Assembly: GCF_032362555.1 (NCBI RefSeq)
Contig: NC_083516.1
Span: 2,443,001-2,507,000 of the forward strand
Source of the DNA: Amyelois transitella
Taxonomy: Eukaryota; Arthropoda; Insecta; Lepidoptera; Pyralidae
Direction of reading: 5' to 3'
DNA: 64,000 nucleotides
Of this stretch, positions 1 through 11,333 are shown piece by piece (position 1 is the stretch's first letter; each line of letters opens with the position of its first letter). The notes under the pieces were generated by a model. It did no database searches and was not told the origin of the DNA. It saw only the letters and a program-made list of their open reading frames with translations. The position numbers were made by a program, and so were the translations under genes.

Positions 1-243
1 GTTTGTTTGTTTGAACGCGCTAATCTCAGGAACTACTGGTTTTAATTGAATAATTCTTTTTGTGTTGAATATACCATTTATCGAGGAAGGCTTTAGGCTG
101 TATAACATCACGCTGCAACTATTAGGAGCGAAGAAATAATGGAAAATGTGGAAATAAACGGGGAAAATTATTCATCCTTGAGGGCTTCAATGATGCCCAA
201 AATAACTATTCCACGCGGACGAAGTCGCGGGCACAGCTAGTAT
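1..243 (+). mobile_element. Helitron-like repeat, 3' end
   Basis: The 3' end reads GAAGTCGCGGGCACAGCTAG followed by T, an ending shared with other repeats in this window (for example 22300-22427). Lepidopteran non-autonomous Helitrons typically end in a GC-rich stretch plus CTAGT. The 5' end lies outside the window. The family assignment is recall-based; the shared ending is seen directly. Confidence 0.45.
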
Positions 244-337
244 ATCATAATTAAAATGGTCGGACGTTCTTGGGAATTCGATGAGAAATCGATAGGGATG
301 CCTGCCATTTTGCTTTATTGTGGAACTTGACCAGCTA

Positions 338-415
338 GGTCGGAAAGGTGGAGTGGGAAGACCTAGACGAACGTATCTTGATCAAATTAAGGACGTCCTG
401 GTAAAGGGTCAGGTC
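338..415 (+). mobile_element. LINE ORF2 fragment (C-terminal region)
   Basis: The stretch translates without a stop as a basic segment containing VGRPRRTYLDQIKDVL, typical of the region near the C-terminus of lepidopteran LINE reverse transcriptases. A related frameshifted copy lies at about 18540-18590, directly ahead of the LINE tail described there. It sits in the presumed last intron of the GST-like gene. Confidence 0.55.
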
Positions 416-450
416 AGGTCCTGTAATACTAGAATGTAAGTAGGATTCAG

Positions 451-620
451 TGAAGATGCTTATTCCAGGAATGGCCGGCTACGACCCCAAGAAGAAGTAC
501 TCCAACATAGCGACGTGGTATGAGAAGGTTCGCGATCATTTCAACCCCTATTACGACGAGGCGCATGTTATATTGAACAAAGTTGTGGCCAAACAGGCGA
601 AAACTGCTGCGAAATTGTAA
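451..620 (+). CDS. Glutathione S-transferase, last exon (partial gene)
   Basis: The last coding exon of a probable delta/epsilon-class cytosolic glutathione S-transferase, an enzyme that conjugates glutathione to electrophiles in detoxification. The open frame ends at TAA 618-620 and includes MAGYDPKKKYSNIATWYEKV, the pattern of the last helices of the insect GST C-terminal domain (a K-Y-x-N-I-x-x-W-Y motif), then a Lys/Ala-rich end AKQAKTAAKL. Two acceptors keep this frame: AG at 449-450 (exon from 451, phase 1) and the more pyrimidine-rich AG at 467-468 (exon from 469, phase 1). I prefer the first because it keeps KMLIPGMAGYD in the protein, but this is a judgement. Earlier exons must lie before base 1. 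The upstream intron is full of retroposon debris, so a decayed or retro-fragment copy cannot be excluded. Codon use is more GC-rich than its surroundings, as expected of a real exon. Confidence 0.6.
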
Positions 621-740
621 CATATGATTGTATTGTAAAATATGATTGTACATTTGATTGTAACATTCAGTTGTACATTAATGATTGTAAAGTTTGATTG
701 AAACATTTTATCGCACATTTATTTGTAAGAGTTATATTAC
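621..740. repeat. ATGATTGTA-type degenerate tandem repeat
   Basis: The motif TGATTGTA and variants recur about every 20-30 bases straight after the GST stop codon. This is probably low-complexity 3' UTR or flanking DNA. No canonical AATAAA was seen here. Confidence 0.5.
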
Positions 741-1235
741 ATTTCTCAATAATTACACACTCAATAATTAGTATCTACCATACAGTAATATAACATTTAA
801 TGTAAACTTTAGTGATGACTTATATTCTAGAATTCCAATTCCTGAAGGTTGACAGAAAGAGAATGCTTTTATACTATAAAGTCTTCCTGTTATTTTACCA
901 ATTGTATTTGTGAACGGATCGTGGTTATAGGACTGGTTCTCTCCTAGTAAAGGCTCAGGAGATAACTGTGTCATGTCACCTCGCTTCATTGGTTTATTGG
1001 AGGTTGTCCAAGGCTATCCTGAGCCGTGTTTATTAACTAGAAAATAACGATGAAAATACAGATTTTTTAGCTCGATGGTAATTTTTGTGAAAATTACGGT
1101 ATAAGTGTGGGAAGAATTTTGATTGTGATTGCAATTGTGGTTCCTTTCCAAGGAGGGTGCAATTGGGAAAGCGTTAGAGTTAAAATGGGAAAGCGGTTAT
1201 CTTTAAAGCCTTAAAGAATTAACATTTTGCTTTCC

Positions 1236-1425
1236 ATCCTACTAATATTATAAATGCGAAAGTTTGTGAGTATGTCAGTATGGATATTTGTTACTATTTC
1301 ACGCAAAAACTACTGAACCGATTACGATGAAATTTGGTATGTAGGTAGATGAAGACCCAGAATAACATATAGGCATTTATCCTTGAGTTCCCGCGGGATT
1401 GATAGGGTTGAACGGATGAAGTCGC
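1236..1425 (+). mobile_element. Helitron-like lepidopteran repeat
   Basis: Starts ACTAATATTATAAATGCGAA, then ACGCAAAAACTACTGAACCG and GATGAAATTTGGTATGTAGG, then a GATGAAGTCGCGG end. The same order of blocks recurs at 30545-30768 (inverted), 62518-62702 and 21337-21505. Confidence 0.55.
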
Positions 1426-1502
1426 GGCCTCTATTTTCAATATAAATGATGAGGTGGCACTTAAACTACACCTTCACAATTATTATTTATTTTTAACAAG
1501 CT

Positions 1503-1592
1503 TTTGCCTCCTACTTCGCCGTAAAAGTTCATTGAAAAAGCTGACCCCCTTAATTGCTCATTAGAGTGATGGAGGGAGAAAATTTTGTATAC
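1503..1592 (-). repeat. Dispersed repeat shared with 43931-44020
   Basis: The reverse complement matches 43931-44020 over about 85 bases. Shared blocks include GGGGGTCAGC and TTTACGGCGAA. Class unknown. Confidence 0.5.
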
Positions 1593-2335
1593 CAGTATTT
1601 ATTTATTTAAACTTTATGCACGTAAAATATACAACAGGTGGACTTAATGCCACAAAGCATTCTGTGCCAGTCGAACCTTTGGACCAAACTGAGATGGATG
1701 TACGGGTGGTGCAATTTAGTTGGACTAAGCTTAACTGATCTAAAAAACAGTATTCAAATCGGAATGCGTACGTGTCAATTTACGTGCCGGGCACTAGCTG
1801 TAAGAAAATAGTGACGTAAAAGCGTCGCCTACAAGGATATTATTTCATACAACGTAGTTTTTGCTTCCATTATTTCCAACACTTTACATTGGATTTCCTT
1901 AGACTTTTGTGCAAAGAACAAAAAAGGTATCTTAGTATTAAAGGAATTAAAGATAATTATAAAATTTTCTTACTGTATACGCATGCATTTTAAAAGTTCA
2001 TTTATTTACTGTTGTCTTTTAATAAATTTTTAAACGTGAATAGGTAACGGGTATAAGGAATAAGTTTATTTTTTTTACACATATCGCAATTTTTTACATG
2101 TTTTATTGTAGAAAAAAAATAAGTTTCTTATTTGTGAACTTTTTTATACATTGTGTGAACTATAAAGATAAATAAAATATTGGTGTTACTTATTAAACAT
2201 GTTTAATTATTTCTTCGAGACTTCCTATTTCGAAATAAGTGAAAAGATAAGGGCTCTGCCTAACCCTTCAGATAAGAGACGTATTTATATGTACCTATGT
2301 ATGTAGGTATGTTAATATTTGGTAAAAGCGTATCC

Positions 2336-2402
2336 CGTGCTCCTCTCCAGATTAGGGAGGATGCAACCGGGACTAAAGCCAGGAGGAAGAAGATGTAAGT
2401 AA
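2336..2402 (+). mobile_element. SER-SINE, 3' fragment
   Basis: Contains GATGCAACCGGGACTAAAGC and AGGAGGAAGAAGATG, the 3' end of the SER-SINE family (full-length examples at 4429-4722 and 42770-43015). Confidence 0.65.
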
Positions 2403-2892
2403 CTTATTTATCAACCTTGGAGCAATTCAATTGACTGAGTAAACTTTTTTTCCAAAGTACCTCTTCTAAACGTTTTTTTAGATGACGTACTTCATTAATA
2501 CTTTTTTTTTAAAAGAACTCTTTAATATTTTCTGTTTCTATACATACTTTATTTATTAATTTAAATATTTGTATTTAGTGATTTAAATGGTAATACATCT
2601 TTATTAGAAAGAGTTGATCATAGTAGTTTTATAAATAAAAATCCGCAATAATTTAAAAAATAACAGGACGTGTTGGAGTACAGTTTCCCTTTTAGAGAAT
2701 AAAAAAACATAGGAAAACTTAACCAACTTGATAATAGGCAAGTAATAGGAGTGAGGATTTTGCATATTAATTTATCCGTCTTAAGTTGTCCCCTACCACT
2801 TGTTACTTGAATGAACCAAAGTTTAAAGGAAATTATTGTTATTAGATCGACAATAATTTTAGGCATATTTATATATAATACAGTCATTCATT

Positions 2893-3186
2893 CATATAAT
2901 CATGCCTATATCCCTTGCGGGTTAAACAGAGCCAGCAGACTTGAAAGACTGACAGGCCACGTTCAGCTGTTCGGCTTAACGGTAGAATTAAGATTCAAAA
3001 AAGTGATAGGTTGCTAGCCCATCTCCTAAAGTAGTACTTGAATTCAGAGAAGATTTTCTTTCAAAAGGAAAGGTTTAGTTTTATGTCTTCCATAGTGTGA
3101 AACGAACTTTGCTGAAGAGTAGCTTATTATAAGTTTTAAGTACCTCTAGATTCCTCGTTTGATAACTTTTATTAAAGCGATTTGAC
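2893..3186 (-). mobile_element. SL1 variant with an alternative head
   Basis: Reading the minus strand, the last 130 bases are the normal SL1 3' half (CAGCTGAACGTGGC, hairpin, ATATAG). The first 165 bases, which include CTACTCTTCAGCAAAGTTC, are unlike the ordinary SL1 head. The identical arrangement recurs at 45176-45475. Confidence 0.65.
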
Positions 3187-3764
3187 TTAATGATAAATTT
3201 GATATTTAAATGGTGACAGGTTGCCCACCCCAATAAGATTATATATAATACAGGTACATATGTAGTTAGAGCATGTAACGTATCTTTATTTTATTTCAGA
3301 CGTTTCGAGTCATGTAACAATGATCCGTGGTCACCGAGCGACTGTTTAAGGATAATTACAGTCGTTCTTCCCCAAATCGGCATTAAAACTATTTAGCTTT
3401 ACGTAACTGAAATTTAATTTTAATTATAATGTAATACATGCTGCAATGCTTCCTCTGTACTTTAGAAACAAGTACGGTTATGAAGTTTTGTACTCATTAA
3501 AAATAAATTCAGTATAGGTAGCGTTAGGCCACATTTATAAAAATTAATTTCATAGGTCAGAAAAACGTATAGGTATTAAAAGCAATTCAAGCAGTATTTT
3601 CCTTAATAACTTCAACTCCACAACAACCCAAACTAAGAATTAGAAATAGTTAGTAGTAAATTATAAGTAAATTTAAATAAACTATTTTTACCATTACTTA
3701 TCTCATCATACTCGTAAAAATTCAAATAACACAGCACTGTGTAACTTAAATACATACATACATA

Positions 3765-4012
3765 CATATGGTCACGTCTATATCCCTTGCGGGGTAGACA
3801 GAGCCAACAGTCTTGAAAAGGCTGAATGGCCACGTTCAGCTATTTGGCTTAATGATAGAATTGAGATCCCATTTGGACCATTTGGACCCATCGCCTAAAA
3901 AAAGAATCCCAAGTTTGTAAGCCTATCCCTTAGTCGCCTTTTACGACATCCATGGGAAAGAGATGGAGTGGTCCTATTCTTTTGTCAATGGTGCCGGGAA
4001 CCATACGGCCTA
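3765..4012 (-). mobile_element. SL1 SINE-like element, full length
   Basis: On the plus strand it reads from TATG repeats through GTCTATATCCCTTGCGGGGT to GGTGCCGGGAACCATACGG, so sense is minus. Length about 245 bases, matching the other full copies. Confidence 0.75.
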
Positions 4013-4428
4013 ACTTAAATCAACAAAACAAAATACACACGTAAAATCGATACTTACAAACTCATCAATACCTGACAAAGAGTTACGGAAATTTAAAAAC
4101 TTTAAATCCCAAACCGGTTTGATCTGTTCGAGTAGGTTAGTTAGTTAGTAGGGGATTAGCTTAGACGCTAAATGAATATGCATAAACCTCAATCCGATGA
4201 CTTGGGGCACTAAGGAGCTTGTTAGATGTCCGAAGTTCACTTTTACATGCATTAAGATTGTTTATTTTTACAATACTTAGAAACTTTACTAACATGTCAC
4301 AGAAATAAGTAGGTACATATATACATATATTGATGCACCTACATAAAGGTAAATGCCTAGTAAATAATTGACATGAAAGAGACAATTCTAAAATAATATA
4401 AAGGCGAAAAAGTATTATTTATTTATAC

Positions 4429-4722
4429 GGCCATGTACCAATGACTATTTTCGAAGTTATGTACATTAGTTTGAATACTAACCGATGCTCTTACGGTGAG
4501 GGAAAACATCGTGAGGAAACCTACACATTCAGGCAACCGGATGTGTAACCATGATCGGCCAATACGGGTTAGGTTCTCTTGCAAAGGTTGCGGATGTCAG
4601 ATGGGAGTCGCTTCGTGTATAAACCTGACTCACCCAATCCAGGATTCATGGTCAAAGGCTCCTCTCCAAAGTTGTAAGGATGAAACCGGGACTAAAGCCA
4701 GGAGGAAGAAGACTTTATTTCA
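4429..4722 (+). mobile_element. SER-SINE, near full length
   Basis: Blocks in order: GTTATGTACATTAGTTTGAA, TTACGGTGAGGGAAAACATC, GTCGCTTCGTGTATAAACCT, CAACCGGG-like end and AGGAGGAAGAAGA. The same order is seen at 42770-43015, 47630-47868, 56845-57105 and inverted at 17836-18062. Confidence 0.7.
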
Positions 4723-4764
4723 ATTTCAATTAATTGAAGGCAAATACTTAGCTAATGCATGCCT

Positions 4765-4832
4765 ACTTAAAATCGCGCCTCTTGTCCGGAGGGGTAGGCA
4801 GTGACTACATTCTTCCTACTTGACATAATCCC
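4765..4832 (-). mobile_element. LINE 3' tail fragment
   Basis: The minus strand reads GTAGTCACTGCCTACCCCTC then CGG...AGAGGCG, the end of the LINE ORF and its 3' hairpin (see 36599-36712). Confidence 0.55.
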
Positions 4833-5280
4833 TGTATACCTAGCTATGAATATGGATGTTACACTACCAATGCATGATAAAAAGAACTGTTGTTATTTAT
4901 AATGATGGAGGTGAAGGGTGGATAAATAATAGTTTCCATTTTCCATTGCATCGTTGCGACGTAATTAGAATAAAAGAAGTCACAGTGATGTGGCGGCCAC
5001 GTGTGATTCTTGCATTGGTCTTCATTAAGTAATTAGGTCGGGGGGCGATTGAAAATTAACTTTGAAGAAAATGTCTTTTGTAACGACGTTGTATTTTACA
5101 CAAAACCTGCATACAATACCTAGGTAATAAAGCAAATTAACTTTATGGTAAATTCTTAAGAGTTATTTCACATTTTTTCAACGGCGCAGCAACGGCTCAT
5201 TTGAATATTTAATTCATATATATCTATATCTAAAAAAAAAGTAGATATTATAAATAAATGTTTTACATTTAATTACAAAC

Positions 5281-5378
5281 GGCCATACAGCTGAACGTGG
5301 CTTTTCAACCTTTTCAAGACTGTTGGCTCTGTCTACCCCACAAGGGATATAGATGTGACTATATGTACCTATGTAATT
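5281..5378 (+). mobile_element. SL1 3' fragment
   Basis: Reads CAGCTGAACGTGGC, then a diverged AAGACTGTTGGCTCTGTC, hairpin, ATAGATGTGACTATATGTA. The 5' half is missing, as expected for truncated retroposition. Confidence 0.7.
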
Positions 5379-5749
5379 AGACAAACCTATATTATGTTAT
5401 ATACTTTAATGGTTTTAGGTGCTAAAAGAGAATAAAATAGTTGTTATCTTATCTTTATTAAATCCTTATATATGTAGTGTGCCGTTCTTCTTAAATCTAC
5501 TCGTCTGGAACAGATTATATTTTCTTTTATGCAAAATATTTTATGTAAAATAAACAATAAATTTTAAAATTGAAATTCTCGGAACCTTTAGCGAACATTC
5601 GATAAAATAAATAACAAAAAACATTGGCCACCCCCCACAGGGTGTTTTGATAATATTTACGATAAATATAGTAAGTCATGAACATGTAGTTAGCTCCTTG
5701 TAAATGCAGGTGAGTGAGGTGGTAAGCTATACAGATTGCAATTTTCAGC

Positions 5750-6070
5750 GCGCGCATCGACGCCCCATTGGCGGGAAATCTGTGCGTTGGTTTCGCCCTC
5801 TCCGGGCATAAAATGCGGCCTCAGCATCTTTGGCGGCAATAGTGTGGCGCGAACTGCCATCGAGCAACACAGTCCAAACTAGAGCTGGATCCCCAAAAAG
5901 TTTTAGCCATTCGTTTTTCGAACGCGTTTTTTTCCACCGCAATGTGTTTCATTTAAATTAAAAGTGTTTTTTTTGTTCGCGTCGTAATTAATAGCGATTA
6001 AAATCCGTTATCGATATGGTTTTCAAAAAAATTAGTTTTATTTTTATGATAAATTTTTGTGGCGAATATA
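5750..6070 (+). promoter_or_regulatory. Promoter region of the 6071-9162 gene, with a DRE-like site
   Basis: A relatively GC-rich block (5745-5945) in an AT-rich region ends just before the start codon. The palindrome TATCGATA at 6009-6016 is the core of the DRE site bound by DREF in flies, common upstream of housekeeping genes. No clear TATA box at a suitable distance. Function inferred from position and motif only. Confidence 0.35.
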
Positions 6071-9000
6071 ATGAACGATAAAGATTCCAACTTCGAATAT
6101 GAATATTTAAGATGGTGCGTGGACAGTGACAGGAGAATAAGGACAGATTTGAAAAACCATAATTGGTTATTAATGAAGATAGCTACACGTAACGAGTTGG
6201 AAAATATGAGGGCCCGACAGACTATTCTGAGGCCAGGTCCCGAAAATATGAAAAGCCCGCCAAAAAGAAGAGCAAGTTTGCCAATATCCCTTCCAATTTC
6301 ACTGTAAGTTTGTTAATTATTTATATTTATTTGTGCTTAATTTATTTTTGCGAAGCAATTGTCTCATATTGTTTATTACAAAGTGATTTTTCTTTTAGTT
6401 TTCAATATAAAATTTGTTGCTTTTTCATTACTTCGCATGCGCGATTTTTAATATGAATTTGATTATGATAAAATTTTTAATATTTGGAGCTTTCGGGCCA
6501 AAATACGGCAAGCGTATATATCTAAAACTTATTTTACAAATAAGTAAAATAAAATCTCATCCAAAAAATATGTTTTCTTTGTCAAATATATTAAATATAT
6601 AAAAATAAAACAATTGCATGTCAGTTATCTGCTTATCTGCTTGTCTGCTAGTTAGCTTGTCTGCTTGTCAGCTTGTATGCTAGTCAGCTTGTCTGCTTGT
6701 CTGCTTGTCTGCTTGCCTGCTTGCCTGCTTGTCTGCTTGTCAGCTAGTCAGCTAGTCAGCTTGTCTGCTTGTCTGCTTGTCTGCTTGTCTGCTTGTCTGC
6801 TAGTCTGCTTGTTAGCTTGTCTCCTTGTCTGCTTGTCAGCTAGTCAGCTTGTCAGCTTGTCTGCTTGTCAGCTTGTCTGCTTGTCTGCTTGTCTGCTTGT
6901 CTGCTTTGCTGCTTTACTGCTTTTCTGCTTTTCTGCTTGTCTGCTTGTCTGCTTGTCTGCTTGTCTGCTTGTCTGCTTGTCTGCTTGTCTGCTTGTCTGC
7001 TTGTCTGCTTGTCTGCTTGTCTGCTTGTCTGCTTGTCTGCTTGTCTGCTTGTCTGCTTGTCTGCTTGTCTGCTTGTCTGCGTGTCTGCTTGTCTGCTTGT
7101 CTGCTTGTCTGCTTGTCTGCTTGTCTGCTTGCCTGCTTGCCTGCTTGCCTGCTTGCCTGCTTGCCTGCTTGCCTGCTTGCCTGCTTGTCTGCTTGTCTGG
7201 ATGTCTGCTTGTCTGCTTGTTGCTTGCTATTTGGGTCCGTTTGTATAATTTATTATATAAAAATTAGTGTATAATAATAATAATTGACTTACGCACTTGC
7301 AACAAAATATACATATTTGTCTTCATATTTCAGTTCACATTTACATTAAATACCTAATCTTAATTTGCAAAAGTGTTTTTGCCTTCGTTATTTTTATACT
7401 ACATATTTCTTATTGTGTTAAAATATTTCTCAATAACAATATGTCACACTATATAACTAGCTTGGTTACTTAATACGTATTTTCGTGATAAATTTTTAAC
7501 AAATGCTGTGCTTTTCTTTTCAGGTACCAAAAATATATAAATGTAGCGAATTCACAGAAAGAAAAAGATTTCATGAAGCAATCGACAAATAAATTATCAC
7601 ACTCTATTGTTGATAAAATATCACTGGCTAAAATCAAAATTTCGTCTAAAATTATAAAATCCACTCAAGAAAATAAAAAAGAAACCGTAAATCCTCTCGC
7701 TAAGAACATCAACGATAAAAAATCAAATGAAATAAGCTCTAAAGGAGAAATTAATCCAATGGAGTTCAAATTATCCCATTTAAATTCTGTACACGAAACC
7801 AAAAACAAAGATATATTGACAAGAAAAATAAATGCCGTTGAAACTTGTGATATAGCTACTCAAATAGATATATCAACACAAACTAATAGCGCTATTATCG
7901 ACAGAAGTGACCTAGAATTGTTAAATGCTTTAAAAAAATATGGTTATACAACAGACGATATAGAATCTTTTTATCAAAATTCAATCAAAAATAATAACAA
8001 TACTAGTGATTGCCAAAATTTAAATGAAATGGATGTAGATGAAAGTGAATATGAGACAAATGAAGATGAAATTAATGAAAAACTAACTGAAGAAGACACG
8101 AATAAAAGGAGTGAAGTAAAAGTAAATGATGGACAATGTGATACAAGGAAAGCAAACGGATTTACTTCTGACGATAAGAAAAACAAGAATGACTTGCCAA
8201 GCGTTATGAGTGGTACAATATTAGATAGACTACGAGCTTGTAGTGACTTAAACAAATTAATTTTAAGCACATTTTATGAGGGTATAAATCTTCATCAAAA
8301 TAAAGATTATGATAAAATACGGAGGAATAAAGAACTGTCTCAGCTCAGCCACTCTTTGGTTGACAAAATTTACCAAATGTTTATAGAATACATCGACAGT
8401 AAGACTAAAAATTTTAGTAAAGATCCTGAAATTATAGATCTTGTTAATGACTGTGAAGTTTTACCTAAAAAGAGAAAAATGGTGTCAGATTTCAGTGAAA
8501 AGGAAAAAAATCTTAGGATTAAAAATCTATACGTTATTTCAAAACAGCAAGAAGTGCAAACAATGAAAAAAGTCGTCCCACAAAATATGGCATTGAATCA
8601 AAATGCCGAACTACAGTGGAAACGGAATCCTATGGTGAGTGACAGCATACATAACGGATAACAGTGTCTATCAAATCAAAATTCTAATGAAAATCAAATT
8701 TATTTTTCACCTAAAATATTTTTTATAAGTAATAGATCGATCAATATTATCAAAAACATTTTTTTATTGCAGTTCCCGAATACCCATCCTGAAAGATCGG
8801 CATTCAGCTATAATCAAAAAGATCCAAGACTATCACGCTACTTCAACGCGACTCGGCAAGACCTGCACATGGATAATGTAGGGTATGATAGTTTAAATTA
8901 TCAAAGGGAGTCCCAAAACAGGGTTATTTATGGTCAATATGGGCAGCAGCATCAGAACCCACACCCACCGACATATTATGGACAGGGCAGACAGCAGAAC

Positions 9001-9162
9001 TTTTACTACAATGGTCAGATTGGACAAAATTCACAAGTTTTGCAAAACGCTTGTATGCACAGTAGTAATAGGCCATTTGAGCAAATGATGCAGCAACAAG
9101 ACTTGCAATACACTTCAAATGTTCGAAATTCATATCCGTACAATTTCCCGAAACGTCAATAA
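6071..9162 (+). CDS. Unrecognised three-exon gene, 577-residue protein
   Basis: Exons 6071-6303, 7524-8634 and 8773-9162; introns start GTAAGT and GTGAGT and end CAG; the split codon at the first junction is completed in frame. ATG 6071 is chosen because the codons just before it lack another ATG. I do not recognise the protein. Residues 1-77 are polar with EYLRWCVDSDRRIR and NHNWLLMKIATRNELENMRA and may fold as helices. Residues 78-448 are Lys/Ser/Asn-rich and probably disordered, with TQIDISTQTN at about 190-199 and an acidic run at about 246-271. A nine-residue motif occurs twice: LSHSIVDKI (102-110) and LSHSLVDKI (352-360). Residues 449-577 are Tyr/Gln/Asn-rich with DPRLSRYF near the start, a prion-like tail of the sort seen in RNA-binding proteins. 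A nuclear or RNA-related role is only a guess. A possible poly(A) signal AATAAA is at 9571-9576. Intron 1 contains the 8-bp satellite. Confidence 0.8.
6621..7227 (+). repeat. 8-bp satellite (CTGCTTGT)n in intron 1
   Basis: About 600 bases of CTGCTTGT and close variants (CAGCTTGT, CTGCTAGT, CTGCTTGC, CTGCTTTG). The centre (6930-7080) is nearly pure and the flanks are diverged. The last part, about 7127-7180, has shifted to CTGCTTGC. Because 8 and 3 share no factor and the unit makes no stop, all three plus frames stay open and give artificial Cys/Leu-rich ORFs; none is a gene. Confidence 0.95.
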
Positions 9163-9576
9163 AAGTTTCATTTTTTAATTGTTGACATGAAGATACCGTT
9201 AGTATAGTTGTAAATTTAATTAGTGAAAGCAGGATTGTGATAATTCGTAGTAATATATGGTGCTGGAAGTCAGTTGTCTGTCAGTGGGTGATAAACTTTT
9301 TTACTACTTCTCTGAATGATTAACATAATATTATTTCCAACAGCTTACATCTACAGCTACAATCTATTGCTTATTTCATATTTAGAGTTTGTTTTCATCC
9401 GTTAGTATGTTATGTAATCCTGATTGTTATTTCCATTCAATGTGCGAAATTTATCTTTGTACGGTAAGTACATACTTATTCTTGCTGCAAGCCAAATTTA
9501 AAGCGATATAATAAGACTATACACGAATTTATACATTATTATCTTTTTAAATTAGTATGTTTCAATTTAGAATAAA

Positions 9577-11333
9577 ATTTAAAAAAAAGAATTATCAGCT
9601 CGGAACTTTTGTTTTCGAAAAAAACAAAACCGGTGAAATGCGAATCGGGCCATGCGAATTGTAAGTATCCGTAGTTGCGAATGCCAACTTTGAGTACACA
9701 CTCAAATATCTGACAACGAGTCCATATACGACGGTAAGTAAAGAAAGAGTTATGTGAAGCGCCGCGCGCCGCGAACTTAAACACGTTTCTATTTAATTAT
9801 GTTAAACTTGATATAAGTTTAAGTTTTTTTTAATTAAGGCCGTTTTATTTATTAAAAAAATTTATTCTTTCATTATAAATATACATTCGACTTGCAGCTT
9901 TTCTTCACTTATAGTTTCTAAGTAAAACCGCGGACAGACAGATTCGGATTCCTAAAAACCAAATATTTAGGATTAAATCTTATGGCTTAATATTTTCTGT
10001 ATATTTCTCCAACACGCTCACCTCAATAATTGTATCAAGTTGATAAATATCTGTAGTACGTTTAAAACTAAACCAAAAGTATCAAAAGCAAAAAACGCTT
10101 AAAACATAACAAGTAAAGATGAGTTACCTAAAAAATAGATTTTTGAATAAAATGTTGTATTGCGTAACATTTTAATAGTGATAATTATACTCACGATTAT
10201 ACCCTTATGTGTTCTGTGAATTATGTTTGTAAGAAAGGAAGTGTAAAAAATGCTTTAATTATGTAGGATAAATAAAATAAAAAAATAGGTTGAATCATTA
10301 TCATAAATATAATAATATGATAATATAAGGCACTGTTAAATATATTTAACACCACATATCATTGTTATATAAAAATATAGGAAACGAAAAATATCCGCAG
10401 GGCAGCTTGTGGCGAGCTGTTGGTGAGTAACGACACCACGGACCCGAGTCTCCAGAGAGTAGACCAGGGCTCTCGTCCCCACCGTCATCAGAGGGGTTGA
10501 ACTCAAGAGGGACCTAGGACTCTCAGCTCTGGCTTGTCTTAGTTGACCGTCCAGAGAGGAGCCGTTAGACCTAGCTCCAGGGGTGAAGAAAGGTTGAACA
10601 TCGCGTACCGCAAACAACAAGATGCATTGCTTTAGTGACAACAATAACTTTTTATTCATAAAACATTTCAATATATTATCGAAAACCCGATTACTCCTTC
10701 CCATTATAACTAAGGAAGTGTAGAGTTCTTTCTTTTTTTATTTTAATTCATTAAAATTACATAAAAAAAAGAAAATTTTATTTGATACCAGTAAAAAAAT
10801 TGGATTTGTAATTTCATTTAATTGAATTCAACAGGGAATGTCACTCCCGCAGGTTGTGCGCGCTACGCACCTTGAACGCTTCTGAGTTGTCCTCAGTTTT
10901 CAGAGGATGGCAAGCCACCTGACACCAAAGATCTAAATCTACGAAAACGATTTATCACTGGTGTTGGAACCTTTCTTTTCTTTTAATTAATCTCTCTAAT
11001 AATAATAGTGACATTTGGTAACATGTATTGAAAGTAAATTTAATGAGAATATTTAGTATAAGTAATATGAATAGTAAATAAATATAATGAAAACGTTTAG
11101 TAACATGTATTGAAAATAAATTTAACATATCACAAAGTAGTTTATAATTCACAGCATAAATATATTTGTAAATAGTTAAAATACGATATCATATTTGCGG
11201 TCACATCCAACACGCAAAAAAATTAACGAAGAAAAACAGATATTGAGTTAAAAAATATCAATTAACCCCTATAAATTAAAATTCAGCTATTGACGCTTTA
11301 TAGAGATATACCTACATTATAATACTACGATAA
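9577..11333. other. Gene-poor stretch
   Basis: No convincing exon. It holds a directly repeated TAACATGTATTGAAA at about 11018 and 11101 and a moderately GC-rich block at 10400-10600 without an open frame I recognise. Confidence 0.5.

Noticed and set aside
5745..5942. Minus-strand ORF of 65 codons beside the 6071 gene
   Set aside because: GC-rich promoter DNA gives long chance frames; no splice signals or recognised protein.
6665..7274. Three overlapping Cys/Leu-rich plus-strand ORFs up to 200 codons
   Set aside because: They are the three frames of the 8-bp satellite and lie inside an intron.
10336..10704. 122-codon minus ORF
   Set aside because: No recognised motif, no signal peptide or splice context; probably chance in a GC-richer block.
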